64,000 bases of DNA from UBA8079 sp965205535 (lineage in GTDB: Bacteria > Pseudomonadota > Alphaproteobacteria > UBA6615): assembly GCA_965205535.1 (NCBI GenBank), contig CBDBHH010000005.1, positions 2,790,001-2,854,000 on the forward strand, given 5' to 3'. A model generated the notes under the pieces. The model was not told the DNA's origin and ran no database searches. It was given only the letters and a program-made list of their open reading frames with translations. Each line of letters starts with the position of its first letter. The stretch's first letter is position 1. Positions 26,123 to 34,600 of the stretch are shown here, piece after piece. The position numbers and the translations under genes are program-made.

Positions 26123-26238
26123 TGGGTAAACCATTACAGACCTACACAAGGAATGGCTGAATGACCCTGAGTGCAGGCGGAGCCTATGACCCCCTTGAAG
26201 AAAAATACGCTATTGCCAGTGAACTTGTTGGCGCGCGC
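26122..26238 (+). pseudogene. Xre-type HTH antitoxin gene, 5' remnant
   Basis: The ATG at 26122 overlaps the stop of the antidote gene. It reads MGKPLQTYTRNG then a stop; one missing base has broken the frame. Shifted frames show DPLEEKYAIASELVGAR, the same beginning as the remnant at 22771-23009. The HTH half is missing after about 26238. This and the other copy are two differently damaged relics of one gene. Confidence 0.65.
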
Positions 26239-26298
26239 ATCAGTATCCACATAGCGTCTTACTCAATCCCATAATGAAGAACGGCAACTCCACACGTT

Positions 26299-26931
26299 TC
26301 AGCCATCGAGATAGCTATTGATGCAGCGTCGCGTCGCGTACAGTTCCCTGTGAAGCCGCACAAATGCCCGCATGTGACGGCCCTTCATCTTGTCCTTTTG
26401 GACGGCTTTCGCTGACACCTTGCCGCCACGCTCGACTGCGCCAATCACGGGCGCTTTTTTCGTTCCCCGTCCACGCCGATGTTGCCCATCGGGCCCGTCG
26501 CCTTTCGTGCCCTTGCGAGGCTTGCCACCAATGTAGGTTTCATCCATTTCGACAATGCCGGTCAGGAGTCCGCGCTGCTCGGCTTGCGTCATCGCCTTCC
26601 TGGTCTGCATGGATATCCGCCAGGCCGTGTTCTTGTTCACATTGAGATCACGCGAAAGCTGAAGCGCGGACACTCCCTTCTTAGCGTTCAAAATGAGCAT
26701 AATCGCCAAGAACCACTTTTGGAGCGGCATATGTGTGTGATGAAAAATTGTGCCTACGGTTACACTGAACGAAGTTTTGCAATCGTAACAGCGGTGGCGG
26801 TGTTGGTTTTGCGCCGTGTTGAGTGAGCCGCAGTACGGGCAAACCGGCTTGTCGCCCCACCGTGCGGCTTCGAGATGGGCGATGCAGTCTTGTTGTGTGG
26901 GAAATCGTTCGAATATTTGTATAATGTCCAT
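26299..26931 (-). mobile_element. IS1595-type transposase, C-terminally truncated
   Basis: The 210-residue frame has the zinc ribbon of IS1595 transposases (CPYCGS and RCYDCK), an HTH region (VSALQLSRDLNVNKNTAWRI) and the first catalytic aspartate in VEMDETYIGGK. The family is normally about 300 residues, with two further acidic residues; here the protein stops shortly after KMKGRHMRAFVR with a foreign tail. It cannot be a working DDE transposase. No terminal inverted repeats were found. It is a relic. Confidence 0.85.
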
Positions 26932-27084
26932 GGCATTCTGTCCCGTTTGGATTGGTTCGATCTGGTGACAGGATCAAACGTAACCCCGACGGGGCAGAAT
27001 GTCAAGACCTTAAACTAGGGTATTCCGATTAAAATTGTATTGGAGAGCGTAATATACGGACGATATAGGGAGCACGAAAGTTCT

Positions 27085-27098
27085 CTCTCCCTCCGCCA
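27085..27098 (+). repeat. Island end attR, repeat of tRNA-Ser 3' end
   Basis: CTCTCCCTCCGCCA is identical to 15867-15880. It marks the right end of the island; host sequence follows. The 301 bp from 26932 to 27232 hold only the IS flank, this repeat and the upstream region of the enolase-like gene. Confidence 0.75.
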
Positions 27099-27232
27099 TT
27101 TATCACCGATATCGAACGTTCGACTCCGGGCGCACACAGAGTCTGTTGCACCACTCGCCGTTGACTCATGCTCGCTTCTCCACGAAACCTTCTGGGACTA
27201 CTCATTTTCAGGTTTGAGAACGCAAGGTCGCC

Positions 27233-28513
27233 ATGGATACCGAAATCAAGGCCGTCCGGGGTCGCCGTATCTGGGATTCGCGCGGCCGTCCGACTGTGGA
27301 AGTCGACATCACCCTGGCCGACGGCAAGACCGGGCGCGGGATGGCACCGGCCGGGGCTTCGCGGGGCCGGTATGAGGCAATCGATCTGCGCGACGGAGGT
27401 GAGTTTCTGGGCGGGTTCGATGTCTCGCGGGCGGTCGGCAACGTCAACACCGCCATCGCCGATGCGCTGATCGGCCTGGATGCCGCCGACCAGGAGAATA
27501 TCGACGCAAAGCTGACCGAACTCGACGGGACGGAGAATTTCGGCGTGCTCGGCGGCAATGCCTCGATCGCGACATCTATGGCGGCGCTTTCCGGGGCCGC
27601 GAACGCACATAACCTGCCGCTCTGGCGCTATCTGGCGGGCGACGCGCCGGTGCGCATGCCGCTGCCGGAAATTCAGATCTTCGGCGGCGGCGCCCATGCC
27701 GGTCGCCGGGTCGACATCCAGGATTTCCTGATCATGCCGGTCGGGGCAGAGAGCTTCGATGCGGCCATGGTGATGACGGCGGAGGTCTACCGGGCGGCGG
27801 GCGCATTGATGGAAGAGCATGGCGCCCTGTCGGGTGTGTGTGATGAAGGTGGCTGGTGGCCGAATTTTGCCACCAACGAGGAAGCGCTCGACCGGCTGAC
27901 CCAGGCGATCGAGGCGGCGGGTTATCGGAATGGCGAGGTCATGATCTCGCTCGATATTGCTGCGTCCGAGTTCGGCGAGAACGGTATCTATCGGCTGGCG
28001 CTGGAGGATCGCGAGTTCGACACCGGCGAATGGGTCGACACGCTGTGCGAATGGGTCAAACGCTATCCGATCCTGTCGATCGAGGATCCGGTGGGCGAGG
28101 ATGATCCCGACGGCATGCAGGCCTTCACGGCCGCGGTGGGGGACCGTGTGCAGATCATCGGCGACGACTTCCTGGTGACCGACCCGGCGCGCGTCGCGTC
28201 CGCGGTCAGTAACAAAGAATGTAACGCGGTCCTGCTGAAGCCCAACCAGGCGGGCACGATTACACGCACCCGCCGCGCGATGGATGCGGCGCGGGAGGCC
28301 GGTTGGGGCATGGTGGTCTCGGCGCGATCCGGCGAGACCGAAGACACCATGATCGTCCACCTGGCGACGGGCTGGAACACAGGCCAGCTGAAGGTGGGCT
28401 CCATCGCGCGTTCCGAGCGCCTGGCCAAGTGGAACGAGGCCCTGCGCATCGAAGAGTCACTGGGTGACGCGGCCGTCTTCGCGGGCACTGATGCGCTGCC
28501 GGTTAACGGGTAA
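27233..28513 (+). CDS. Enolase superfamily paralogue with an altered active site
   Basis: This 426-residue protein is clearly an enolase homologue along its whole length: WDSRGRPTVEVDI, GGGAHAGRRVD (His155), CDEGGWWPN (Glu205), SIEDPVGEDD, IGDDFLVTD (metal aspartate 311), LLKPNQAGT (Lys336) and LKVGSIARSERLAKWN (Lys387). Two changes stand out: the active-site His of the SHRSGETED motif is Ala364 (SARSGETED), and the Glu of the QEF motif is Asp164. It is therefore probably not the glycolytic enolase but a related lyase or carboxyphosphonoenolpyruvate-synthase-type enzyme. The substrate is unknown. Convergent with the next gene, 3 bp apart. Confidence 0.85.
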   Translation: MDTEIKAVRGRRIWDSRGRPTVEVDITLADGKTGRGMAPAGASRGRYEAIDLRDGGEFLGGFDVSRAVGNVNTAIADALIGLDAADQENIDAKLTELDGTENFGVLGGNASIATSMAALSGAANAHNLPLWRYLAGDAPVRMPLPEIQIFGGGAHAGRRVDIQDFLIMPVGAESFDAAMVMTAEVYRAAGALMEEHGALSGVCDEGGWWPNFATNEEALDRLTQAIEAAGYRNGEVMISLDIAASEFGENGIYRLALEDREFDTGEWVDTLCEWVKRYPILSIEDPVGEDDPDGMQAFTAAVGDRVQIIGDDFLVTDPARVASAVSNKECNAVLLKPNQAGTITRTRRAMDAAREAGWGMVVSARSGETEDTMIVHLATGWNTGQLKVGSIARSERLAKWNEALRIEESLGDAAVFAGTDALPVNG

Positions 28514-28516
28514 CGC

Positions 28517-29239
28517 TTACTCGACGATGGCCGGCTTCAACGCCAGCTGGCCGAAGCTTTCCAGCGGGTCGGTGATGCCGTGGCGGCGCAGGGCGTACCA
28601 GTAGGTCGCGATGTTGGTGGAGACGACGGGACGGCCGAGTTCCTTTTCCAGCTCCTCGACCATGTCGACGATGCCCAGGGCCGCACCCACATGCAGGAAG
28701 GTGTCGACATCGTCATGGTCGAGCTTGCGGAAGCCCTCAAGCGCGTCTTCCAGCGTGACCTTGATGATGTCTTCCGGTTTCTTGACCTGCAGGCCGGCGT
28801 GGTAGGGCACCTCGAAACCCATGGTTTCGTAATAATTCTGCACGCTCTGGGAATACACATCCGACATGGGTGACAGGGCGGCGATGCGTTTCGCGCCCAT
28901 GGTCCTGAGGGCGCCGACAGCGGCGTCCGTGGCAGTGACGAGGGGGATGTCGCCGATCGCCTCCTGGAGTTTGCCGCGATACTCGGCATGCTGATCCGGC
29001 GTCCAGACCCGCATCTCGACATTGTTGCCGATGATCACCTGGTCGGGCCAACAGCCCAGCCCGCCCTCGACAACACGCAGGATGGCGTCCGGGACCTTGT
29101 CCGGAATCTCGAGCGTGAAACGGTAGATCTGGTTGTTGATCCCCTCGGGCCGCAACATTTCATACTCGGGCTGCATGTTGGCGTTCTGCAGCGGGATGAA
29201 GAGCGCGAAGGTACCGCGTGGTCCGAACCGGTCTGGCAT
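28517..29239 (-). CDS. Maleate isomerase / Asp-Glu racemase superfamily protein, paralogue 1
   Basis: This 240-residue protein has the two-lobed fold of maleate cis-trans isomerases and arylmalonate decarboxylases: ITATDAAVGALRTMGAKRIA-type helix after a first strand pair and VVSTNIATYWYALRRHGITDP near the end. The usual catalytic cysteines are not at the expected places (EMR region of lobe 1; STN in lobe 2). A clear paralogue lies at 61557-62276 (shared MxDRFGPRG, GCWPD, HGITDP). Such proteins act on 2-substituted dicarboxylates; a Cys-free chemistry or a binding role is possible. Confidence 0.8.
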   Translation of the reverse strand: MPDRFGPRGTFALFIPLQNANMQPEYEMLRPEGINNQIYRFTLEIPDKVPDAILRVVEGGLGCWPDQVIIGNNVEMRVWTPDQHAEYRGKLQEAIGDIPLVTATDAAVGALRTMGAKRIAALSPMSDVYSQSVQNYYETMGFEVPYHAGLQVKKPEDIIKVTLEDALEGFRKLDHDDVDTFLHVGAALGIVDMVEELEKELGRPVVSTNIATYWYALRRHGITDPLESFGQLALKPAIVE

Positions 29240-29370
29240 GAGATGTTGTTTCCTCTGTTGACGTCGTTCGGGCCGGTTTCTATCGCGTCAGACCATCTGC
29301 CCGTGAATTTGACGGGCTGCGCGGTGATATACTGTGGCCCACGGTATAAAAGAGCTATGAGTGTTTCGAT

Positions 29371-29997
29371 ATGGACCCCCTGAGCACAGATGTTTTGACG
29401 TTCTGGTTTGGCGACACCGACCTCGCGAAAGAGATGGAGCGCCGGGAGGTCTGGTTTCGCTCGACCCCGGAATTCGATGCCGAACTGACGCAACGTTATC
29501 GCGAGGTACAGGAGCGTGCGGGCGGCGGCGCGTTCGACCATTTCATCGAGAACCCTGCCGACTGTCTTGCACTTGCGCTGCTCCTGGATCAGGTGCCGCG
29601 CAATATCTATCGGGGTACACCACGCGCCTTCGCCACGGATGCAAAGGCGCGCGAGGTCGCCCGGATCGCGCTCGATCGCGGGCACGACCAGGCAATGGAG
29701 AAGTGGCAAAAAATTTTCATCTATCTGCCGTTCGAGCATAGCGAGAATCTGGAAGATCAGGACCTTGCCTGCACGCTGTATGAACCGGTGGCTGACGAAC
29801 GTTCGCTCGAAGCCGCGTTGGGCCACCGCGAGGCGATCCGGAAATTCGGTCGCTTCCCCCATCGCAACATATGCCTCGGTCGCGAAAACACGCCCGAGGA
29901 AGACGTCTATCTCGAGGACCCGCCGCTCTGGGGCAAGACCGCCGCCGAAGTGGCAGAAATCGAGCAACGCAAGGCCGCGCAAGTCAACGAGGCGTAG
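29371..29997 (+). CDS. DUF924 family protein
   Basis: This 208-residue protein matches the DUF924 family: VLTFWFGDT at the start, FDHFIENPADCLALALLLDQVPRNIYRGTPRAFATDAKARE (family core) and HREAIRKFGRFPHRN. It is helical and TPR-like in its fold. Function unknown. Complete, divergent from the maleate-isomerase-like gene and convergent with the luciferase-like gene. Confidence 0.93.
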   Translation: MDPLSTDVLTFWFGDTDLAKEMERREVWFRSTPEFDAELTQRYREVQERAGGGAFDHFIENPADCLALALLLDQVPRNIYRGTPRAFATDAKAREVARIALDRGHDQAMEKWQKIFIYLPFEHSENLEDQDLACTLYEPVADERSLEAALGHREAIRKFGRFPHRNICLGRENTPEEDVYLEDPPLWGKTAAEVAEIEQRKAAQVNEA

Positions 29998-30008
29998 CGC
30001 GCTTCGGG

Positions 30009-31031
30009 CTATCGCCAGCCGAGCGCGGGGGCGATGTGGGTCAGGATCGATTTAATGACATGGGCGTTGTATTCGACGCCAAGCTGGTTCGGCACGGTCA
30101 GCAGCAGGGTGTCTGCTTCGGCGATCGCCTCGTCCTTCGCCAGCTGCTCGATCAGCGTCTCCGGCTCGGCCGCATAGCTGCGCCCGAAGATGGAGCGGGT
30201 GTTGGGGTCGAGGAAACCAACATGATCCTCGCTCTCGCCCGACCGTCCGAAATAGGCCCTGTCCATGTCATTCATCAGCGCGAAGATGCTGCGGCTGACC
30301 GATGTGCGTGGTTCGCGTGTGTGCCCGGCTTCCTTCCAGGCCGCGCGATAGGCACGGATCTGTTCGGCCTGCTGCACATGGAAGGCCTCACCGGTCTCGT
30401 CGGTCTTGAGGGTCGAGCTCTGCAGGTTCATGCCCATTTTCGCGGCCCACACGGCGGTCGCATTCGACGCGGCTCCCCACCATATCCGGTCGCGCAGGCC
30501 CTCGGCGTGGGGTTCGACGCGGAGCATGCCGGGCGGGTTGGGGAACATCGGTTGCGGGTTCGGCTCTGCGAAACCTTCGCCCTTCAGGACCTCCAGGAAC
30601 GCCGCGGTGTGCCGTCGGGCCATGTCGGCATGGTCTTCGTCTTCGGCGGGCTGGTAGCCGAAGTAACGCCAGCCATCGTTCACCTGTTCACCTGATCCAC
30701 GGCTGATGCCGAGCTGGAGGCGCCCGCCGGCAATCAGATCGGCCGCGCCGGCGTCCTCCACCATGTAGAGGGGATTTTCGTAGCGCATGTCGATCACGCC
30801 GGTCCCGAGTTCGATCCGGCTGGTCTTCGCGCCGGCGGCAGCCAGCAGCGGGAACGGCGAGGCGAGCTGGCGGGCGAAGTGATGTACCCGGAAATAGGCA
30901 CCGTCGGCGCCGAGCTCTTCGGCCGCGACCGCCAGGTCGATGGACTGGAGTAGCGCGTCCGACCCGGAGCGTATTTGCGATCCTTGTCCGGCGGACCAGT
31001 GGCCGAATGAAAGGAAGCCTATTTTCTTCAT
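30009..31031 (-). CDS. LLM-class flavin-dependent oxidoreductase
   Basis: This is a bacterial luciferase-like TIM-barrel monooxygenase, 340 residues from MKKIGFLSFGHWSAGQGSQI. Visible are LAVAAEELGADGAYFRVHHF, ELGTGVIDMRYENPLYMVED and the FMN loop GGRLQLGISRGS. It uses FMNH2/F420-type reduced flavin to oxidise an organic substrate. A longer frame with a GTG start at 31097 adds 22 non-conserved residues; I prefer the ATG at 31031 as the conserved start, though its ribosome site is weak. Downstream of the sensor kinase on the same strand. Confidence 0.88.
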   Translation of the reverse strand: MKKIGFLSFGHWSAGQGSQIRSGSDALLQSIDLAVAAEELGADGAYFRVHHFARQLASPFPLLAAAGAKTSRIELGTGVIDMRYENPLYMVEDAGAADLIAGGRLQLGISRGSGEQVNDGWRYFGYQPAEDEDHADMARRHTAAFLEVLKGEGFAEPNPQPMFPNPPGMLRVEPHAEGLRDRIWWGAASNATAVWAAKMGMNLQSSTLKTDETGEAFHVQQAEQIRAYRAAWKEAGHTREPRTSVSRSIFALMNDMDRAYFGRSGESEDHVGFLDPNTRSIFGRSYAAEPETLIEQLAKDEAIAEADTLLLTVPNQLGVEYNAHVIKSILTHIAPALGWR

Positions 31032-31144
31032 GGGAACATCCAATTCCGCGAGTGCTGCAGGGGCGGGTAAAAGCTTGGCACTGTCATGCTCGGACACCCC
31101 GCGTGATGCAAGGGGTTTTGCTGATCACTATTGTCGCGGCGGGA

Positions 31145-33832
31145 CTATTGGGCGGCGGCGCTACTCGCCGTGGCGCGTTTCAGGGTGAGCCGGAAGAAGC
31201 TGGCGCTGTCGGCGATGAACTCGACGGTCAGATCGCCGTTCATGGCATTCATGAAGGCCCGGCTGATGGGCAGGCCGAGGCCGGCACCCTGATCGGTGCT
31301 GGGACGATTGCCCCGGGTGAATTTTTCGAAGATCGTCGCCGCATCGTCGCGCGTCACGCCGCCGCCATTGTCGATCACGTCCACCCACACTTCGTCGCTG
31401 TCGGTGACAGTGCGGACCTCGATGCGGGGCTCCGGGGATGTGTTGTATTTCACCGCGTTGGACAGAACGTTGATCAGGACCTGCCGCAACCGGTCGGCGT
31501 TGGCGCTCACCATCAGCCCCTCAAGCGCGGGATGCACCGCGATGGCTACTTTTCGGTTGTGGGTCATGCCGGCGATTGAATCGAGCGCCGCCGTCACGGC
31601 CGCATGCATCTCGACTGGCTCGAGCGGCAGGCTGAGAATGCCCGCCTCGAGCCGGCTGATATCCAGAATCTCGTCAAGCAGCCGGGTCAGCCGTTGGCTT
31701 TCGTCATGAATGATCGAGGTGAAGCGTGCCTGTTGATCGTCTGAGACCTTCTCATCCGCCAGCAACAGCTCCGAGAAGGATCGGATCGATGTCATCGGGG
31801 TGCGCAGTTCGTGGCTGACCTGGCTCAGGAAGTCGTCTTTCTGGGAATCGAGCGCGCGAAGCCGTTCGTTCACATTGCGCAGTTCTTCGGCCGTACGCTC
31901 AAGTTCCGCCGACTTATCGGAAAGCTGTCGGGAGGTTTCGATCAGTTGCTGGGTTTCGCTGGCGATATCGATCAGCTCGGTCATCCCGACCATCTGATAG
32001 CCGGTAATTCGGGTCACCATGGCGTGTGCGGATGCGGCGCCGATCGAGCCCGCCAGTTCCCGCTCAAGGCGCGCAATTACCGTGTCGGTCGCCTGGGGCA
32101 GATCATGGCTCGAGCCTTGCGCCCGGGCCATCTCTTCAAAAAGACGTGCTGCGTGCGCGCGTCCGAGAATCCGCTGGGCCAGGACGAACAAATCCTCGGT
32201 GTCGACGGTCTGGGCTGTGACACTCGACATATCCTCTTCCACCGAGCGGTAGACATTCACGAAAAGCGCGCTTTGCAGTCGCTCCAGCGCGTTGGCGCCG
32301 GTCAGGCTGGAAACGACGACGAAGGCCAGCGCGTTGAACCCGACGCTCCAGATCACCGCATGCACCAGCGGGTCCATGTCGGTGAGGCCGAACAACGCTT
32401 GCGGGCGAAGGGCCGCAATTCCCCACGGACCATCGGTGATGACCGACAGGCTGATGACGAAGTCACCGCCGAAACTGGGAAGGAACAGCGTATAGGCCCA
32501 GAGCAATGCGCCGGAGATCAGACCGGTCAGCGCGCCCGCGCGATTGGCGCTGCGCCAGAAGATGCCGCCGACCAGGCTGGGCAGGAATTGCGCGACACCC
32601 ACGAAGGCGATCAGGCCGATCGCGGCAAGCGCGTCAGAGCCGCCGGAAATTCGGAAATAGAGAAAACCCAGTCCAAGGATGGCGGCGATGCTGACGCGCC
32701 GCGAGGTGAGCAGCAGCCAGCGCACGTCGCCCCGGACATTACGGCCGACCGACAGAAGCTGAAGTGCGACGGGCATGACGATATGGTTCGAGACCATTGT
32801 CGATACGGCAATCGCGGCCACGATCACCATCGACGTCGCGGATGAAAATCCACCCAGGAAAGCGAACAGGGCAAGGCCGTTCTGTTGCTCTGAAAGGGGC
32901 AGGGTGAGGACGAAGAGATCCGGGTTGGAGCCGGCTGGCAACACCTTCAGGCCGACGAAGGCGATCGGCATGATGAACAGGCAAATGCCGAGCAGGTAGA
33001 GGGGGAACAGCCAGGACGCGGTGCCGAGATGCCGTTCCTCGATATTCTCCACTACCGTCACCTGGAACTGGCGTGGCAGGCAGATGATCGCGGTGGCGGA
33101 AAGGAAAGTCAGCGTTACCCAGCGTGGCCCGAATATATCGCCCGCCCCGCGAATCGCTTCTGCCGGCACGTCGGCAAACACTTCACCCAGACCGCCCGCG
33201 ACACCCCAGACGGCGAAGACACCGACCGCAATGAGAGCCAGAAGTTTGACGATCGCCTCGAAAGCGATGGCCGCGACGACCCCGTGATGGCGCTCGTTGG
33301 CATCCAGGTTGCGGGTGCCGAACAGGATCGTGAACAGGGCCATTCCCGCCGCAATCCAGAACGCGGTGGTGATGCCGTCGGCGTTACCAGCGATAACCTG
33401 GTAGCTTCGTGTGACGGATTGTAGCTGGAGCGCGATATAGGGCGTGGTCGCGGTAACCGCGATCAGGGTGACGAGCACGGCCAGGCTCGGGCTCTTGCCG
33501 TAGCGCGACGAGATCAAATCCGCGATTGATGTGGTGCGATGAACTTTTGCAATACGGACCAGTTTGCGCAAAAGCCACCACCAGCCGACGAAGACGAGGG
33601 TCGGACCCAGATAGATGGTGACGAACTCCAAACCGTTGCGGGCGGCTGACCCGACCGCCCCGTAGAAGGTCCAGGAGGTGCAGTAGACGGAGATCGAGAG
33701 TGTGTAGATGACTGGCGAATGGAGCCAGCGCATGGGGCCTTGTCGACTGCGGCGGTCGACGATGAAGGCTATAACGAAAAGCAGGGCCACATAGCCTAGG
33801 CAGACCGCCAGCAGGATATCGACTGAAAGCAT
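31145..33832 (-). CDS. Sodium:solute symporter-domain sensor histidine kinase (CbrA-like)
   Basis: This 895-residue protein has about 13 membrane segments in an SSS (PutP-type) domain (about 1-480), then a cytoplasmic linker with a coiled coil (about 620-660), a HisKA domain with QVSHELRTPMTSIRSF (phospho-acceptor His674) and a HATPase domain (N box NAVKYNT, G1 DNGGGV, G2 GAGLGLPIS). Such fused transporter-kinases (CbrA, CrbS) tie carbon-source availability to gene expression. No PAS domain recognised. Starts overlap the small membrane protein by 1 bp; operon with that gene and the response regulator. Confidence 0.93.
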   Translation of the reverse strand: MLSVDILLAVCLGYVALLFVIAFIVDRRSRQGPMRWLHSPVIYTLSISVYCTSWTFYGAVGSAARNGLEFVTIYLGPTLVFVGWWWLLRKLVRIAKVHRTTSIADLISSRYGKSPSLAVLVTLIAVTATTPYIALQLQSVTRSYQVIAGNADGITTAFWIAAGMALFTILFGTRNLDANERHHGVVAAIAFEAIVKLLALIAVGVFAVWGVAGGLGEVFADVPAEAIRGAGDIFGPRWVTLTFLSATAIICLPRQFQVTVVENIEERHLGTASWLFPLYLLGICLFIMPIAFVGLKVLPAGSNPDLFVLTLPLSEQQNGLALFAFLGGFSSATSMVIVAAIAVSTMVSNHIVMPVALQLLSVGRNVRGDVRWLLLTSRRVSIAAILGLGFLYFRISGGSDALAAIGLIAFVGVAQFLPSLVGGIFWRSANRAGALTGLISGALLWAYTLFLPSFGGDFVISLSVITDGPWGIAALRPQALFGLTDMDPLVHAVIWSVGFNALAFVVVSSLTGANALERLQSALFVNVYRSVEEDMSSVTAQTVDTEDLFVLAQRILGRAHAARLFEEMARAQGSSHDLPQATDTVIARLERELAGSIGAASAHAMVTRITGYQMVGMTELIDIASETQQLIETSRQLSDKSAELERTAEELRNVNERLRALDSQKDDFLSQVSHELRTPMTSIRSFSELLLADEKVSDDQQARFTSIIHDESQRLTRLLDEILDISRLEAGILSLPLEPVEMHAAVTAALDSIAGMTHNRKVAIAVHPALEGLMVSANADRLRQVLINVLSNAVKYNTSPEPRIEVRTVTDSDEVWVDVIDNGGGVTRDDAATIFEKFTRGNRPSTDQGAGLGLPISRAFMNAMNGDLTVEFIADSASFFRLTLKRATASSAAAQ

Positions 33833-34125
33833 TACTCGCCCGCGTCAGCCGATTCCGTGGGCGCGGGCAGAACGTCGCTATCCTGCAGCGCCTTCACCAG
33901 CGACGCGCCACCGATGATGAGCAATACCCAGACCACGAAGATGTAGGCCAGCGGGAAGGGGACCCCCAAGACCGTGGTGTCGAGGCGGAAAATGGCACCG
34001 ATGGGTGGCATCAGCAGAACGCCGCCCAGCAACAGGAGTGCGACAGATCGATCACGCGCCTTGCGTCGGCGGATTTGAGACGATGTTCTGCGGTCCTGTA
34101 AGGCGGGATCGTTTGCCGAGGTCAT
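33832..34125 (-). CDS. Small membrane protein between response regulator and sensor kinase
   Basis: This 97-residue protein has a basic N-terminus (RRTSSQIRRRKARDRSV), two membrane helices (about 28-45 and 55-78: VALLLLGGVLLMPPIGAIF and FPLAYIFVVWVLLIIGG) and an acidic tail. It overlaps its neighbours by 1 and 4 bp, so it is translated with them. Small two-helix proteins accompany SSS-type symporters (DUF485/DUF4212-like role) and may be a partner of the kinase's symporter domain. Not a named family with certainty. Confidence 0.75.
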   Translation of the reverse strand: MTSANDPALQDRRTSSQIRRRKARDRSVALLLLGGVLLMPPIGAIFRLDTTVLGVPFPLAYIFVVWVLLIIGGASLVKALQDSDVLPAPTESADAGE

Positions 34126-34499
34126 GACGCGGCTCGCTGCGCCAGATCGCGAACGGCCTTAACGATCTCGGCGTTGGCAAAAGGTTTTGTCATGAATACA
34201 TCGACGCCAGCCTCCTCCGCTCTTTCCCGATCTTCGCGCTGGCCCTTGGCCGTGAGCATGAGGACCGGAAGACTGCGGACGCCCTGATCGGCGCGAATCT
34301 GGCGCAGGATTTCATAGCCGTCGATGCCCGGCAGCATCACATCGAGGATGAGAAGGTCGTAGGTGCCGTCGAGAGCCGCGGCGAGAGCCTTGTGGCCGTT
34401 ATTCTCGACGGCAAGGTCGAAGCCCGCGCGTTCGAGCAGGAACCGCAGGGACTCAACGATATTTGGCTCGTCTTCGGCCAACAGTATGCGTTGTTTCAT
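34122..34499 (-). CDS. Single-domain response regulator (CheY-like)
   Basis: This 125-residue protein is a receiver domain only: acidic pocket EDE (9-11), phospho-acceptor Asp53 in LLILDVMLPGIDG, VLMLTA and the conserved Lys in VFMTKPF. No output domain. The ATG at 34499 is chosen because the receiver begins there; an upstream in-frame start is not conserved. Partner of the CbrA-like kinase by operon position. Confidence 0.9.
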   Translation of the reverse strand: MKQRILLAEDEPNIVESLRFLLERAGFDLAVENNGHKALAAALDGTYDLLILDVMLPGIDGYEILRQIRADQGVRSLPVLMLTAKGQREDRERAEEAGVDVFMTKPFANAEIVKAVRDLAQRAAS

Positions 34500-34600
34500 G
34501 GGCTTGCGGGCCTCCCCAGCTCGACAAGACCTTCGAGCTATAATCGATCCCGGCCGCGGGGTCACGCGCCCGTGACTAGTGCTTTAGGCTAGTTCGCCCG

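Noticed and set aside
26299..26931. Intact IS1595 element
   Set aside because: The protein is about 90 residues short and lacks later catalytic acids; no terminal inverted repeats seen.
27029..28360. Minus-strand open frame (443 residues) across the enolase-like gene
   Set aside because: Shadow of a well-supported gene, with no recognisable motif.
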